Shown here: piece after piece, positions 25,621 to 35,734 of the stretch
Position numbering within the stretch: position 1 is the first letter of the stretch
Layout: each line of letters opens with the position of its first letter
Program-made: the position numbers and the translations under genes
NCBI RefSeq assembly: GCF_010906925.1
Contig: NZ_VTVE01000005.1
Location: 62,001-126,000, forward strand
DNA length: 64,000 bases
Direction of reading: 5' to 3'
Source: Pseudobutyrivibrio xylanivorans
GTDB lineage: Bacteria; Bacillota; Clostridia; Lachnospirales; Lachnospiraceae
The notes under the pieces: generated by a model
The model's database searches: none
Told to the model about the DNA's origin: nothing
The model's input: only the letters and a program-made list of their open reading frames with translations

Positions 25621-27168
25621 ATGCAGGTATTTCATGGAACAATTCTCACTTGTGACGAGAAAAATACTGTAGCGAACTATCTGGTAGAACGAGAAGGCAG
25701 AATTGCCTATATCGGAGAGACGCTACCTACACAGTACGAGGTTGTACCACCAATTGAATTGGGAAATAATGTTATGATACCAGCTTTTGTTGATACTCAT
25801 TTGCATTATTCAGGTTTTTCCGTTTTGCATAGGATGTTTCCAATTAGTGATACAGATTCCAATGCAAATATTTTGGAGCAGTTAAAAGAATACTCTGCAA
25901 ATACCCGAGAAAATATAGTAGTTGGATTTGGCGCTACTGAGTATGCGGTTACCGAGGGACATCTTATCCTTAAGGAGCAGCTTGATTTGGCTTGCAACGA
26001 CAAGCCTGCATTCATTATCAAGCACGATGCCCACTCAGGTGTTGCTAACACTTTGTTTTTAAATGCCATTCAATCTAAAATAGCTAATTTAAGAGGATAT
26101 AATCCAGATACTGGCGAATTGAGACAGGAGGCCTTTATGGCAGCTTGTGAGTTCATTACTCACGGTCTTTCTACCAAAAAGGTCATAGACTCTATGGTGG
26201 AGACAGCTGACTTCCTTGCTAGCAAGGGTATAGGACTTATTTGCTCAGCCAGTGGACTTGGCTTTATCAGGGACTACGATTTTGATATGGAGCGATCTGT
26301 TGCCAAGGGACTTGATAATGGCATGCAGATACGTGCAGCATACCAGACAGCCAACATGGATAAGATTGCCAAAAAGGACATGACTCGAGTTGTGTTTGCC
26401 AATTTGGACGGCACTTTCTCAAATATGGATGCAGCCCTAATCGACAATTATGAGACTATTAATAATAAGGGATTATCTTATTTCCAAGATGTAGATGTTC
26501 AGAAATTTTGTATAAATGCTAACAGAGCTGGCTACCAGATTGCACTGCATGCTGTTGGTGATGCTGCCTTCGAGCAGGCTGTCAATGCCATCGCAATGGC
26601 TTTGGAGGATTATCCTAGATATGATCATCGCCATGTGATACTTCATGGTAGTTTACCTACTGAGCAGGCACTAAAGACCTGTGCAAAATACAAGATAATG
26701 ATATCTATGAAGCCTTCCATGTTATCTCATACTGACGGAGCGGAGGAGTTCCTTGAGAGCATGATAGGCAAGGAGCGACTTTCTAGAATTAATCCTCTTA
26801 GAACTATTGAGGATTTAGGCATAAAAGTGTGCTTTAATTCAGATGCACCAGCATCAGATCCAGACCCAATTCTTTGGATACATGATGCATGCAACAACAA
26901 AAATAAATCTCAGTCAGTTACTGTATATGAGGCACTTAGAATGGCCACATATAACGGAGCATTTTCTCTTTTCGATGAAAAGGAGAGGGGTTCTCTAGAA
27001 ATGGGTAAGAGCTGCGATTTAACTATTCTTGATGCTAATCCATTTGATGTACCTGTGGATGAGATTAAGAATATCAACGTGGTAGATATGTATCTTAAGG
27101 GCAAGCCATATCAGCGTTCGAGAATGGGCTCTATGGCCACTATGTTAAGAGGTATGTTCCCACAATAA
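25621..27168 (+). CDS. Amidohydrolase, YtcJ-like
   Basis: A 515-residue metal-dependent hydrolase of the amidohydrolase-3 group. Metal ligands appear in order: V-D-T-H-L-H (about 58-63), K-H-D-A-H-S-G, L-H-A-V-G-D, L-H-G-S and N-S-D-A-P-A-S-D. A beta-sandwich edge from the N- and C-termini completes the fold (S-C-D-L-T-I-L-D). The substrate is unknown. It starts 26 bases after pfp with GGGAGGGG and could be cotranscribed. Confidence 0.82.
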   Translation: MQVFHGTILTCDEKNTVANYLVEREGRIAYIGETLPTQYEVVPPIELGNNVMIPAFVDTHLHYSGFSVLHRMFPISDTDSNANILEQLKEYSANTRENIVVGFGATEYAVTEGHLILKEQLDLACNDKPAFIIKHDAHSGVANTLFLNAIQSKIANLRGYNPDTGELRQEAFMAACEFITHGLSTKKVIDSMVETADFLASKGIGLICSASGLGFIRDYDFDMERSVAKGLDNGMQIRAAYQTANMDKIAKKDMTRVVFANLDGTFSNMDAALIDNYETINNKGLSYFQDVDVQKFCINANRAGYQIALHAVGDAAFEQAVNAIAMALEDYPRYDHRHVILHGSLPTEQALKTCAKYKIMISMKPSMLSHTDGAEEFLESMIGKERLSRINPLRTIEDLGIKVCFNSDAPASDPDPILWIHDACNNKNKSQSVTVYEALRMATYNGAFSLFDEKERGSLEMGKSCDLTILDANPFDVPVDEIKNINVVDMYLKGKPYQRSRMGSMATMLRGMFPQ

Positions 27169-27185
27169 TATGATTTGTATTTATG

Positions 27186-27220
27186 AGGCGCCCCTTTTAT
27201 ATTGAAGGAGCGCCTTTATT
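27186..27220 (+). terminator. Intrinsic terminator after the amidohydrolase gene
   Basis: AGGCGC-CCTT pairs with AAGG-GCGCCT around a short AT loop, then TTATTT. Confidence 0.75.
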
Positions 27221-27239
27221 TCTTAATTAGGAAATAACA

Positions 27240-27262
27240 GGAGTTTTGCAAAGCAAAACTCC
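27240..27262. promoter_or_regulatory. Perfect palindrome in the addAB leader
   Basis: GGAGTTTTGC-AAA-GCAAAACTCC is a perfect 10-bp hairpin followed by ATTTTATA and the addB ribosome binding site. It could be a weak attenuator or an operator. Confidence 0.5.
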
Positions 27263-27280
27263 ATTTTATAGGAGAATAAT

Positions 27281-30200
27281 ATGTCACTTTCCCTTATTAT
27301 TGGAAATTCCGGCAGTGGAAAATCTACAAGCATCTATACTCGAATCATCAAAGAGTCTATGGAACACAAGGACAAAAATTTCCTGGTGATTGTACCAGAA
27401 CAATACACCATGTCTACCCAGAGACTTCTAGTTTCAATGCATCCTAATAAATGTATTATGAATATTGATGTGCTTTCATTTAACCGACTGGCATATCGTG
27501 TTTTTGAGGAGCTTGGGGCGGCTGTTCATGCGGTTTTGGATGATACAGGCAAATCCCTTGTAATTAGAAAGCTTGTTGAAAATCATTTAAATGACCTTAG
27601 TGTTTTGAAAAATAACATTACCAGAGTCAGTTATATCACTCAGGTTAAATCATTGATTTCAGAGATGACTCAATACAACATTACGCCAGAAAAGCTAAAG
27701 GCAATGATTGATTCTCCTACAATGTCAGAGAGCTTTAAAAGAAAGGCTACGGATTTATCTGTATTATATAGCGCTTTTCTTGATTTTATAGATGGCAAAT
27801 ACGTCACCACAGAGTCAATTCTATCCACTTTAAATTCTATGATAGATGACTCTGATATAGTCTGCGATTCCACTGTGGTGTTAGATGGATTTACTGGATT
27901 TACTCCAATTCAGTATCAGCTGGTGGAGCATATGCTTAAGATCTGCTCGGAGGTGGCAGTTACTATTACAGCAGATGAGAGTACACCTCTCTTTGAAGAT
28001 TTGGCTGATGATGAATTGTTTTCTATGTCATCAGAATTTGTTCGTAAGCTAAGTACCATTTCAAAAAGAGCTGGCGTAGAAATTAATGAACCATGTTACA
28101 TTTCAGAGGATAATGGCTGGCTTAGCACCAATCCTGTCCTTAGTCACCTGGAGAATAATATTTTTAGAAACAAGACGAAGGTCTATGAGGGGGATGTAAA
28201 TGACGCTATTAATCTTGTTAGTCTAAAAAACGCCAGAGAAGAATTAGAATTTGTTGCGATTAATATCAGCAGACTTGTAAGAGCAGGGATGCATTACAAG
28301 GATATAGCTGTTGTGGCTCCTGATTTGGAGCAGTATAGATATCTTGTTTCAGGGATTTGGTCAGATTACAATATCCCTTACTTTATTGATGCCAAAACTG
28401 AGATTTTGTTCCATCCAATGTCAGAAATGGTAGATTCTCTTTTTGACATAATCAGCAGAAATTTCAGATGCGAAGATGTATTTAGATTTTTAAGAACTGG
28501 CCTAACAGATTTATCATTCCAGGAGATTGATTATCTGGAAAACTACATTATTGCAACTGGCATTCGTGGAAAAAATAAATATTTTCACCCATTTGCAATT
28601 AGATCCAATTCATATAAAGAAGATGAGGATTTACTAAAAGTAAATGAAATTCGAGAAAAGTTTATAAAACCTTTTGTAGATTTTGAAGGGGCTGTGGGAA
28701 AAGAGGCAACTGTCCAGGATATAGCAAAGGCCCTATATAGATTTTTCCTTGCCTATGATGTGGAAAAAAAGATAAATGCCAGAGGCAAACTATACGAGGA
28801 AACTGATGCTGTCAAATCAAAAGAGTACAGCCAGATTTATCCTGTAATCATTGATATATTAGACAAAATGGTCTCTATATTAGGTGATGATGTAATGGAC
28901 ATGGAAGAGTTCCATGACATCTATGAGGCTGGCCTTTCTGCAGCATCTATAGGCGTTATACCTCCAGCTGCCGACAGTGTTATTTTGGGTGATATAGAAA
29001 GAACCAGATTATCAAATATCAAGGTGCTATTTTGCCTGGGAGCATCTGATGATTCCATTCCTAAAAAGGTGGAGAATGGCGGTATCCTTTCTCAGCTAGA
29101 GAGAGAGCAGCTACTTGATTTAGGATTTGAACTTGCGCCTTCTGATAGGCAAAAGTCATTTAGACAGCGATTCTATCTTTATTTGATGCTTACAAAGCCA
29201 AATGAAAAGCTTTTCCTTACTATGCCTCGAGTAGATGGTGCAGGCAAGGGCGTTAATCCATCATATCTAGTGGATGTGATTACCAAACTTTTCCCTGCAG
29301 TAAGCCTTAGGGAAGTAGAGGACTTTGACATTGCGGATAGGACTCTTGCGAAAAAAAGTAGCCTTAAGCTTTTGATAGAGCTTATCAATCGTATCAGCAC
29401 ATACGGAATTGAGAGTCTAGACGATAGAGAAAAAGAAGTATTTGTTTACTTAATCGACTGGGCGAAAAATGAGGAGTCTGTTGATTTTGATACATGCCTA
29501 AAAGCAGCCTTTTATGAGCATTCACCTGAAAAGGTAGATGAGGATATAATGCTGGCAGTCAACGAGGCATTTAATGAGGACGAGACAGTTTCTGGCTCTG
29601 TATCAAAATTTGAAGAATACAATGAATGCGGCTACAAATATTTTCTCACCTATGTTTTGAACCTTAAGGAAAGAGAAGAATTTGAGCTATCTAGTATTGA
29701 CATGGGTAACTTTTACCATGAGGCTATTGAGCGCTATTCTGATAGCCTAAAGGCGGATGGTAAGAGCTTTAAGTCTGTTTCAAAAGAAGAGCGAGAAGCT
29801 TATATTGACATGGCTATAAATCAGACATTTGAAGCTATGGCAAAGGTAAACACTCTTGAGGATTCTACCCAGCGATACATAGTAGAATCTATGAAGGACA
29901 CCTTAAGATATACGGTGGAGGTCATCACTACACAGATAAAAAGAGGAGAGTTTGAGCCAGCATTTTTTGAGGAGCCAATTCAAACATCTATTACAGATGA
30001 TGTAAGTGGAGAGACTATCGCCAATTTAAAAGGCAAGGTAGACAGAATTGATATAGCAGGTGATGAGGATAAGGCGGTTAGAATTATTGACTATAAGTCT
30101 AGCGGCCACAAGTTGGATTTGAACGAATGCTACTATGGACTTTCTATGCAGCTGCCTATCTATATGGGAGTTGTTCTTGAAAAGTTAAAGGAGCGTTATC

Positions 30201-30718
30201 CAGATTCCAAGCTGCACTCATCAGCTATGCTTTACTATGAGATGGCCAACAAATATTTAGAGTCATCTAAAAATGCTTCCACTAGAGAAGAGGATAGACT
30301 TAAGCTTAGTAAGATGGAAGGACTTTTATCCTCTGATAAGGATGATTTGTATGCCAATGATTCTACTGTTGGTACGCTAGAGGGACAGACAGATAAGTCG
30401 TCCATTGTTCCTTATGCAATTAAAAAGGATGGTGATCTTGCTAAGACCACTAATGCCGTTAGTCGAGAGGATATGGAGACTGTTATTAAATACGGAGCAT
30501 ATACAGCCCAGCAGGCGGCTAAAGATATAATCGCCGGTAAATTTGATTGCACACCCGCTAGACTAGGGTCAATAGATGCATGTCGTTTCTGTAGATATAG
30601 GAGCGTCTGCCATTTCAATGAAAATGAGCAGGGATATGAAGTTAGAACTTTTGCAAAGCTAGAGGATAGAGACGAAGTCATTAGACTAATGAAGGAAAAG
30701 ATGGAAGAAGGAGAGTAA
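27281..30718 (+). CDS. addB: ATP-dependent helicase/nuclease subunit B
   Basis: An 1145-residue protein. Walker A G-N-S-G-S-G-K-S-T (residues 8-16) begins an inactive-helicase-like core, and the RecB-type nuclease site is in I-I-D-Y-K-S near residue 945. A Cys in E-C-G-Y-K-Y (about 785) and the C-terminal C-R-F-C-x5-C supply the four ligands of an Fe-S cluster. With AddA it processes double-strand breaks for recombination. addA starts 2 bases after its stop. Confidence 0.95.
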   Translation: MSLSLIIGNSGSGKSTSIYTRIIKESMEHKDKNFLVIVPEQYTMSTQRLLVSMHPNKCIMNIDVLSFNRLAYRVFEELGAAVHAVLDDTGKSLVIRKLVENHLNDLSVLKNNITRVSYITQVKSLISEMTQYNITPEKLKAMIDSPTMSESFKRKATDLSVLYSAFLDFIDGKYVTTESILSTLNSMIDDSDIVCDSTVVLDGFTGFTPIQYQLVEHMLKICSEVAVTITADESTPLFEDLADDELFSMSSEFVRKLSTISKRAGVEINEPCYISEDNGWLSTNPVLSHLENNIFRNKTKVYEGDVNDAINLVSLKNAREELEFVAINISRLVRAGMHYKDIAVVAPDLEQYRYLVSGIWSDYNIPYFIDAKTEILFHPMSEMVDSLFDIISRNFRCEDVFRFLRTGLTDLSFQEIDYLENYIIATGIRGKNKYFHPFAIRSNSYKEDEDLLKVNEIREKFIKPFVDFEGAVGKEATVQDIAKALYRFFLAYDVEKKINARGKLYEETDAVKSKEYSQIYPVIIDILDKMVSILGDDVMDMEEFHDIYEAGLSAASIGVIPPAADSVILGDIERTRLSNIKVLFCLGASDDSIPKKVENGGILSQLEREQLLDLGFELAPSDRQKSFRQRFYLYLMLTKPNEKLFLTMPRVDGAGKGVNPSYLVDVITKLFPAVSLREVEDFDIADRTLAKKSSLKLLIELINRISTYGIESLDDREKEVFVYLIDWAKNEESVDFDTCLKAAFYEHSPEKVDEDIMLAVNEAFNEDETVSGSVSKFEEYNECGYKYFLTYVLNLKEREEFELSSIDMGNFYHEAIERYSDSLKADGKSFKSVSKEEREAYIDMAINQTFEAMAKVNTLEDSTQRYIVESMKDTLRYTVEVITTQIKRGEFEPAFFEEPIQTSITDDVSGETIANLKGKVDRIDIAGDEDKAVRIIDYKSSGHKLDLNECYYGLSMQLPIYMGVVLEKLKERYPDSKLHSSAMLYYEMANKYLESSKNASTREEDRLKLSKMEGLLSSDKDDLYANDSTVGTLEGQTDKSSIVPYAIKKDGDLAKTTNAVSREDMETVIKYGAYTAQQAAKDIIAGKFDCTPARLGSIDACRFCRYRSVCHFNENEQGYEVRTFAKLEDRDEVIRLMKEKMEEGE

Positions 30719-30720
30719 AA

Positions 30721-33700
30721 GTGGCGTTAACTGAAGAACAGATTAAAGTTCGTGATACAAGAAAAAAGAATATGTTAGTAAGCGCTGCTGCTGGAAGTGG
30801 AAAGACATTTGTGCTGGTAGAGCGCATTATCTCAGAGATACTTGATGAGAAAAATGGCATTGATGTAGACCGTATTCTTGTGGTTACATTTACTACAGCC
30901 GCTGCTGCTGAAATGAAGGACAGGATTCGGGTGGCCATTGACAAGGCTGTGGCTGAAAAGGCAGACAATGGCAGGATTCGCTCTCAGGCAACACTTATTC
31001 ACAATGCCCAGATTCGTACTATAGATAGCTTCTGTAACTGGGTGGTTAAGAATTATTTCTACGAGATAAATATGGATCCATCTTTCAGAGTCGGGACCGC
31101 AGGAGAGCTTAAGATGCTTTCTGATGAGGTGTTTTCTGAGTTGCTTTCAAAGCGACTTCAGGAAAATGAAGCTGACTTTAGACTGTTAGCTGATGCCTAT
31201 ATAGTAGGGCGCAATGTAGACACTCTAAAAAATATGATTTTTGAGCTTCATGCAAAGGCTACTAGTTTTGCATGGGTGGATGAATGGTACGATAATGCGC
31301 TTCGTATATACGATATTGATTCTATAGAAGCTCTTCAGGAATCTGACTTTATGAAGGCTTTACTTGACTACACTAATATGAGCTTGGATTCTATCATCGG
31401 AAGAATCAAAAGATTTTTAAGCTTATATACAGTGGACTGTGACTCGAAGGACAAGACCATTTTTTCAAATGAACTATCATACTTTACTGCTATTTATGAC
31501 GCAGCTACCTACGAAGAAAAGAGAGTTTTATTTGATGGATTTGATCCAGAAAGATGGTCTAGCAAAAACACATCTCTTAATGAATATGAAGCACAGCAGG
31601 CAAAAGATTTTAGAGATTCATATAGAAAGTTGATTGAAAGCTTGAAGGCAGATTTTTTCAATTTGTCTGTTGAAGAGCTATTTGACAGCCTAATATTTGT
31701 GAAAAGACAGGCAGTAGCTCTCATAGATTTTGCCAGAGATTATTCAGATTCTTTGATGGCAGAAAAAAGAAAAAAGAATATTTTTGATTTCAATGACGTG
31801 GAGCATATGGCCCTTGAGATTCTTAGAAATAAGGAATCAAAAGACCATGAAAAGCGCCCAGTAGCACTAGAGCTTTGCCATCATTTCAAGGAAGTAATGG
31901 TAGATGAGTATCAGGACTCCAATGAATTGCAGGAGCAGATTCTTACTGCTGTTTCTTCTGACAATAATTATTTTACTGTTGGTGATGTCAAGCAGTCTAT
32001 CTATGCATTTAGACAGGCTAGTCCACAGCTTTTTATAGATAAATTAAGCACCTATCCTCAGGATGATTCATCTGATTCAGTTCGAATTGATTTGGACAGT
32101 AATTTTAGAAGTAGAGGTGAGGTTTTACATTTTTGTAATCAGGTGTTTAGACCACTTATGCAACCTGATATGGGTGGTGTTATTTATGATGAAAAAGCCG
32201 CCCTTAAAGTTGGTGATGATACTTTCAAAGGGGACTCAAAAACATATGAGCCAGAGATTATTATAGCCACACAGAATTCTGAAGACATGGCTAGCATGGA
32301 CATCGATAATGCAGATGAGCTAGAAGCTAGAGTGGTTGCCTCTCGAATTAAAAGACTTATAGCTGAAGGATTTCAGGTAAGTGACAAGGGAGCAGATGGC
32401 CGTACATTGCGTCCAATGAAACTATCGGATGTGGTTATTTTGATGCGTGCTACAACAGGCCACGCAGACAAATATATTAGTGTATTAAAAGACAGTGGAA
32501 TTCCAGCATATGTTGCAGAAGAAAAAGGATTCTTTGAGCGAGAGGAGATAGAGACAGTTTTATCTATGCTTAAAATCATTGACAATCCATTTGATGATAT
32601 TCCTCTTGCGGCAGTTTTGCATTCTCCTATGTTTGGATTTTCATCAAACAGATTGGCGCAGATTAGAGCTACAGATGGCAAGTCTCCTCTATATACATGC
32701 CTAAAAGAATTTTGTGAGAAACATTCTGCAGATGATGTGAGATATTTCCTTGATTCTCTTGAAAAGCATAGAAATGCAGCTGTGGATACACCTATTCATA
32801 AGATGATAGAAAGAGTCCTTGCGGATACAGGCTATGGTTTGTATGTCAGTGCACTACCTCTTGGCAAGATGGCTAGAGCAAATCTTGATAAGCTTATAGA
32901 CGAGGCGGTAGCATTCGAGAGTACCAGCTTTAAGGGGCTGTCTAGATTTGTTAGCTATATAGAAGGGCTCAAGAGCTATGATGAGGATTTGGGAGTAGCC
33001 AAAACTGTAGGCGAAAATGACAATGCAGTCCGTATTATGACTATTCATAAGAGTAAGGGCCTTGAGTTCCCAGTTTGCTTTGTTTCTGGAATGGGAAGAG
33101 GATTCAAGGATGAGTCTGGCACATTTGCTTATGATAATTCCTTGGGACTTGCTCTTAATTATAGAGACCCAAAGGAACGCATTACTTTTAAAACCAGCTT
33201 TTACAATCTGATAAAGAAAAAAGTTAGTGCAAGCAGCAAGGGTGAGCTTTTGAGAATATTATATGTAGCCCTTACTCGTCCGGTGGACAAGCTTATAATT
33301 ACTGCATCCATCAAGCCTACTTCAAAAAAGAGTGTGCCTGATATTATAGCTGACTATACAGCAAATGATACAATCCTTGATTACTATACAAAGGAAAAGG
33401 CTCAGTCATCAATTGAGCTTATTATTAGAGCGCTGAATGCCTCGGCAGCAGACTACAATAGAACAATTGTAGATTGCAGTCAGCTGTTTGTGCAGGAGGT
33501 TGAAAAATCTCTTGTGAAGGAACAGGCTCGCAGATTAATTGAAGAAATAAAATCCAAAAATTTAGAAGAGGATAATCCTATCGTAAATACGGTTTCGTTT
33601 GATTACGAAGGAAGTGCCGATAGCAAATACAAGAACAAATACTCCGTTTCAGAGATTAAACATCAGGCTATGGAGATGGCTTTTGAATTTAATGCAGATG

Positions 33701-34317
33701 CAGCTCCTGCATTTATACATACTGAAGATGAAGCGTATGTGCCACAGTTTATGATGAAGGAACTTACAGATACTTCTATTGATGCAGGGGACAAGGTTCC
33801 GGCAGGTGCCCTTTATGGTACAGCTATGCACAGATTTATGGAGTGCTTTGATTTTGCTAGAGAAGATTTTGCATTCTCATTTAAAGAGCAGTTATCATAC
33901 ATGACAAATGTTCATAGTCTGTCTGAGGATGAGCAAAAAAGAATTAATTATAAAAAGCTACAGGGATTTTTAAATGATGACATTGCAAATAGGATGAGTA
34001 AAGCTGCATTAAATGGCAAGCTCTATAAGGAAAAGCCTTTTGTGTACGGAAGCAACGGCAAGGAGCTATTTGGAGATGAATCATCAACAGATGAAATGCT
34101 TTTAGTGCAGGGTATCATCGACGTATTTTTCGAAGAAGATGACGGAATAGTACTTCTTGATTATAAGACTGATAGAGTGGACGAGGATAGTCAATTAGTG
34201 CTAAGATATGAAAAGCAATTGCAGCTATATAAGGCTGCCATTGAAAAAGCATATAATATACCAGTGAAGGAAGTGTTGTTATATTCCTTTGCATTGGAGA
34301 AAACGATAGGAGTTTAG
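30721..34317 (+). CDS. addA: ATP-dependent helicase/nuclease subunit A
   Basis: A 1198-residue UvrD/Rep-type helicase with C-terminal nuclease. Walker A A-A-A-G-S-G-K-T (residues 20-27), motif II V-D-E-Y-Q-D-S, motif III G-D-V-K-Q-S-I-Y, motif V H-K-S-K-G-L-E, motif VI V-A-L-T-R-P, and the nuclease motif L-L-D-Y-K-T-D-R near residue 1145. The start is GTG 30721, with GGAGA in the end of addB. It translocates 3' to 5' and unwinds DNA ends. Confidence 0.96.
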   Translation: MALTEEQIKVRDTRKKNMLVSAAAGSGKTFVLVERIISEILDEKNGIDVDRILVVTFTTAAAAEMKDRIRVAIDKAVAEKADNGRIRSQATLIHNAQIRTIDSFCNWVVKNYFYEINMDPSFRVGTAGELKMLSDEVFSELLSKRLQENEADFRLLADAYIVGRNVDTLKNMIFELHAKATSFAWVDEWYDNALRIYDIDSIEALQESDFMKALLDYTNMSLDSIIGRIKRFLSLYTVDCDSKDKTIFSNELSYFTAIYDAATYEEKRVLFDGFDPERWSSKNTSLNEYEAQQAKDFRDSYRKLIESLKADFFNLSVEELFDSLIFVKRQAVALIDFARDYSDSLMAEKRKKNIFDFNDVEHMALEILRNKESKDHEKRPVALELCHHFKEVMVDEYQDSNELQEQILTAVSSDNNYFTVGDVKQSIYAFRQASPQLFIDKLSTYPQDDSSDSVRIDLDSNFRSRGEVLHFCNQVFRPLMQPDMGGVIYDEKAALKVGDDTFKGDSKTYEPEIIIATQNSEDMASMDIDNADELEARVVASRIKRLIAEGFQVSDKGADGRTLRPMKLSDVVILMRATTGHADKYISVLKDSGIPAYVAEEKGFFEREEIETVLSMLKIIDNPFDDIPLAAVLHSPMFGFSSNRLAQIRATDGKSPLYTCLKEFCEKHSADDVRYFLDSLEKHRNAAVDTPIHKMIERVLADTGYGLYVSALPLGKMARANLDKLIDEAVAFESTSFKGLSRFVSYIEGLKSYDEDLGVAKTVGENDNAVRIMTIHKSKGLEFPVCFVSGMGRGFKDESGTFAYDNSLGLALNYRDPKERITFKTSFYNLIKKKVSASSKGELLRILYVALTRPVDKLIITASIKPTSKKSVPDIIADYTANDTILDYYTKEKAQSSIELIIRALNASAADYNRTIVDCSQLFVQEVEKSLVKEQARRLIEEIKSKNLEEDNPIVNTVSFDYEGSADSKYKNKYSVSEIKHQAMEMAFEFNADAAPAFIHTEDEAYVPQFMMKELTDTSIDAGDKVPAGALYGTAMHRFMECFDFAREDFAFSFKEQLSYMTNVHSLSEDEQKRINYKKLQGFLNDDIANRMSKAALNGKLYKEKPFVYGSNGKELFGDESSTDEMLLVQGIIDVFFEEDDGIVLLDYKTDRVDEDSQLVLRYEKQLQLYKAAIEKAYNIPVKEVLLYSFALEKTIGV

Positions 34318-34319
34318 TT

Positions 34320-34574
34320 ATGTACGACAAGAAGACAGTGGAAGCATTTCTCAAAAATCAGCTTCAGCTTTTTCCTGAGACAGTAGTTGATACAGAAGAG
34401 GAGGCTGCAGAGTTTTTAGAGGATGTATGTGCAGTTGTTTGCAAAAATAAAAAAGAGGTTATTGAGTATCTTGAAGATGAGATGGATGTTACAGGGATGA
34501 CAGAGGATGAAATTCTTTCATCTGAAGAAGTTTTTGCCATCGGCGATGGTAGATATCTCATCGTAGAGGGTTAG
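34320..34574 (+). CDS. Small acidic protein of unknown function
   Basis: An 84-residue acidic protein, with start and stop tightly packed between addA and the lipoprotein (2-base gaps). It shows an F-L-K-N-Q-L-Q-L-F-P-E-T segment, an E-E-A-A-E-F-L-E-D helix and a final F-A-I-G-D-G-R-Y-L-I-V-E strand. No known family is recognised. Tight packing suggests cotranscription with addBA. Confidence 0.7.
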   Translation: MYDKKTVEAFLKNQLQLFPETVVDTEEEAAEFLEDVCAVVCKNKKEVIEYLEDEMDVTGMTEDEILSSEEVFAIGDGRYLIVEG

Positions 34575-34576
34575 TT

Positions 34577-35569
34577 ATGAAATTTATAAAAAGAATTACC
34601 GCATTCGTATTTACGATATGTCTTGCTGTTAGTTTTTCCGGATGCGCATATAAGGACACTACAATTTATTTTGATACATCAAGTGGACGCAGTACTGTGT
34701 TTAAAATTGGAGATATGAAGTGCTCTAAAAAGGAGGCTCTTGTATATCTTTTAAATGAAAAAAACATCTATGGTTCAGTTGATGGGGTCAATCTTTGGAC
34801 TGAGGATTTTGATACTGAGACTATGACAGACTCTATCAAGGATTTGACTTTGGAGCATCTCACAAAGGTTTACGTTCTTAATCTTTATGCCCAGGAACAT
34901 GAGATAGTACTTACTGATGATGAGAACAAGGCTTGTGAAGATGCAGCAGCTGAGTATTATGACTCCCTTTCTCGTGCAGAAAAATCATTTACTGGAGCCA
35001 AGAAAAAAGATATCAAAAATATGTATATACGATATGCTCTGGCAACAAAAGTTTACAACGAATTGATGGATTCTGTTGATGAGGAAGTATCGGAAGATGA
35101 AGCTCGTGTTATGGAAGCTTTTGTACTTTTTGTTTCCGATGAGTCAAAGGCGAAAGAAATCCAGGGCATGATAGATTACGGATATACCTTTGAACGTCTA
35201 GCATCAACTTACACTGAGCTTGATACATATCAGGTTACATTTGCAAGAGGCGAGTATCCTGAAGAAGTAGACAAGGTAGTTTTTAATCTTGATACAGAAG
35301 AAGTATCTGGCGCAATTGCTGCTGATAATGGCTTCTATTTCTTCCAGTGTTTGGATAAATACAATGAAGAATTATCAGAAGAAAATAAAGAAGTAATCAT
35401 CGAAAAAAGAAGACAAAAAGTATTGGATGATATTGTTTCTGATCTAGAAGAAAAATATTTTTCTGACATGAATACAAAATTATGGGATGGTATTTCTTTC
35501 CCAGAAGATGCATCGGAATTAACCAGTGGAGCCTTCTTTGAAACACTAAATAAATATCTGAAAAATTAA
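34577..35569 (+). CDS. Lipoprotein with PpiC/parvulin-like foldase domain
   Basis: A 330-residue protein. The N-terminal signal ends in a lipobox, S-F-S-G-C (Cys near residue 23), then a SurA/PrsA-like helical domain. Residues about 180-270 resemble a PpiC rotamase: F-V-L-F-V, G-Y-T-F-E-R-L-A, V-V-F-N-L-D-T-E-E-V-S-G and a final F-Y-F-F-Q strand. It is likely a membrane-anchored extracellular folding factor. The parvulin match is partial, so isomerase activity is not assured. Confidence 0.68.
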   Translation: MKFIKRITAFVFTICLAVSFSGCAYKDTTIYFDTSSGRSTVFKIGDMKCSKKEALVYLLNEKNIYGSVDGVNLWTEDFDTETMTDSIKDLTLEHLTKVYVLNLYAQEHEIVLTDDENKACEDAAAEYYDSLSRAEKSFTGAKKKDIKNMYIRYALATKVYNELMDSVDEEVSEDEARVMEAFVLFVSDESKAKEIQGMIDYGYTFERLASTYTELDTYQVTFARGEYPEEVDKVVFNLDTEEVSGAIAADNGFYFFQCLDKYNEELSEENKEVIIEKRRQKVLDDIVSDLEEKYFSDMNTKLWDGISFPEDASELTSGAFFETLNKYLKN

Positions 35570-35734
35570 CCTAATTTAATATTATTTTTACAATAAACCA
35601 TTAATATATCCTACAAATATTAGTTAATTGGTAGAAAATTACCACAATAGACTAGAAATAGTCGAACTAAATGACTATAATAAGTTTTGTACAAAATTAT
35701 TTATTTTGTTTCAAAAAATAGGAGGGTATTAGAA
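35570..35734. promoter_or_regulatory. Leader and promoter of the DUF6465 gene
   Basis: An AT-rich interval with no other gene. TATAAT lies at 35676-35681 with only a weak -35; the ribosome binding site AGGAGGG is at about 35721. No riboswitch-like structure is seen. Confidence 0.45.
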
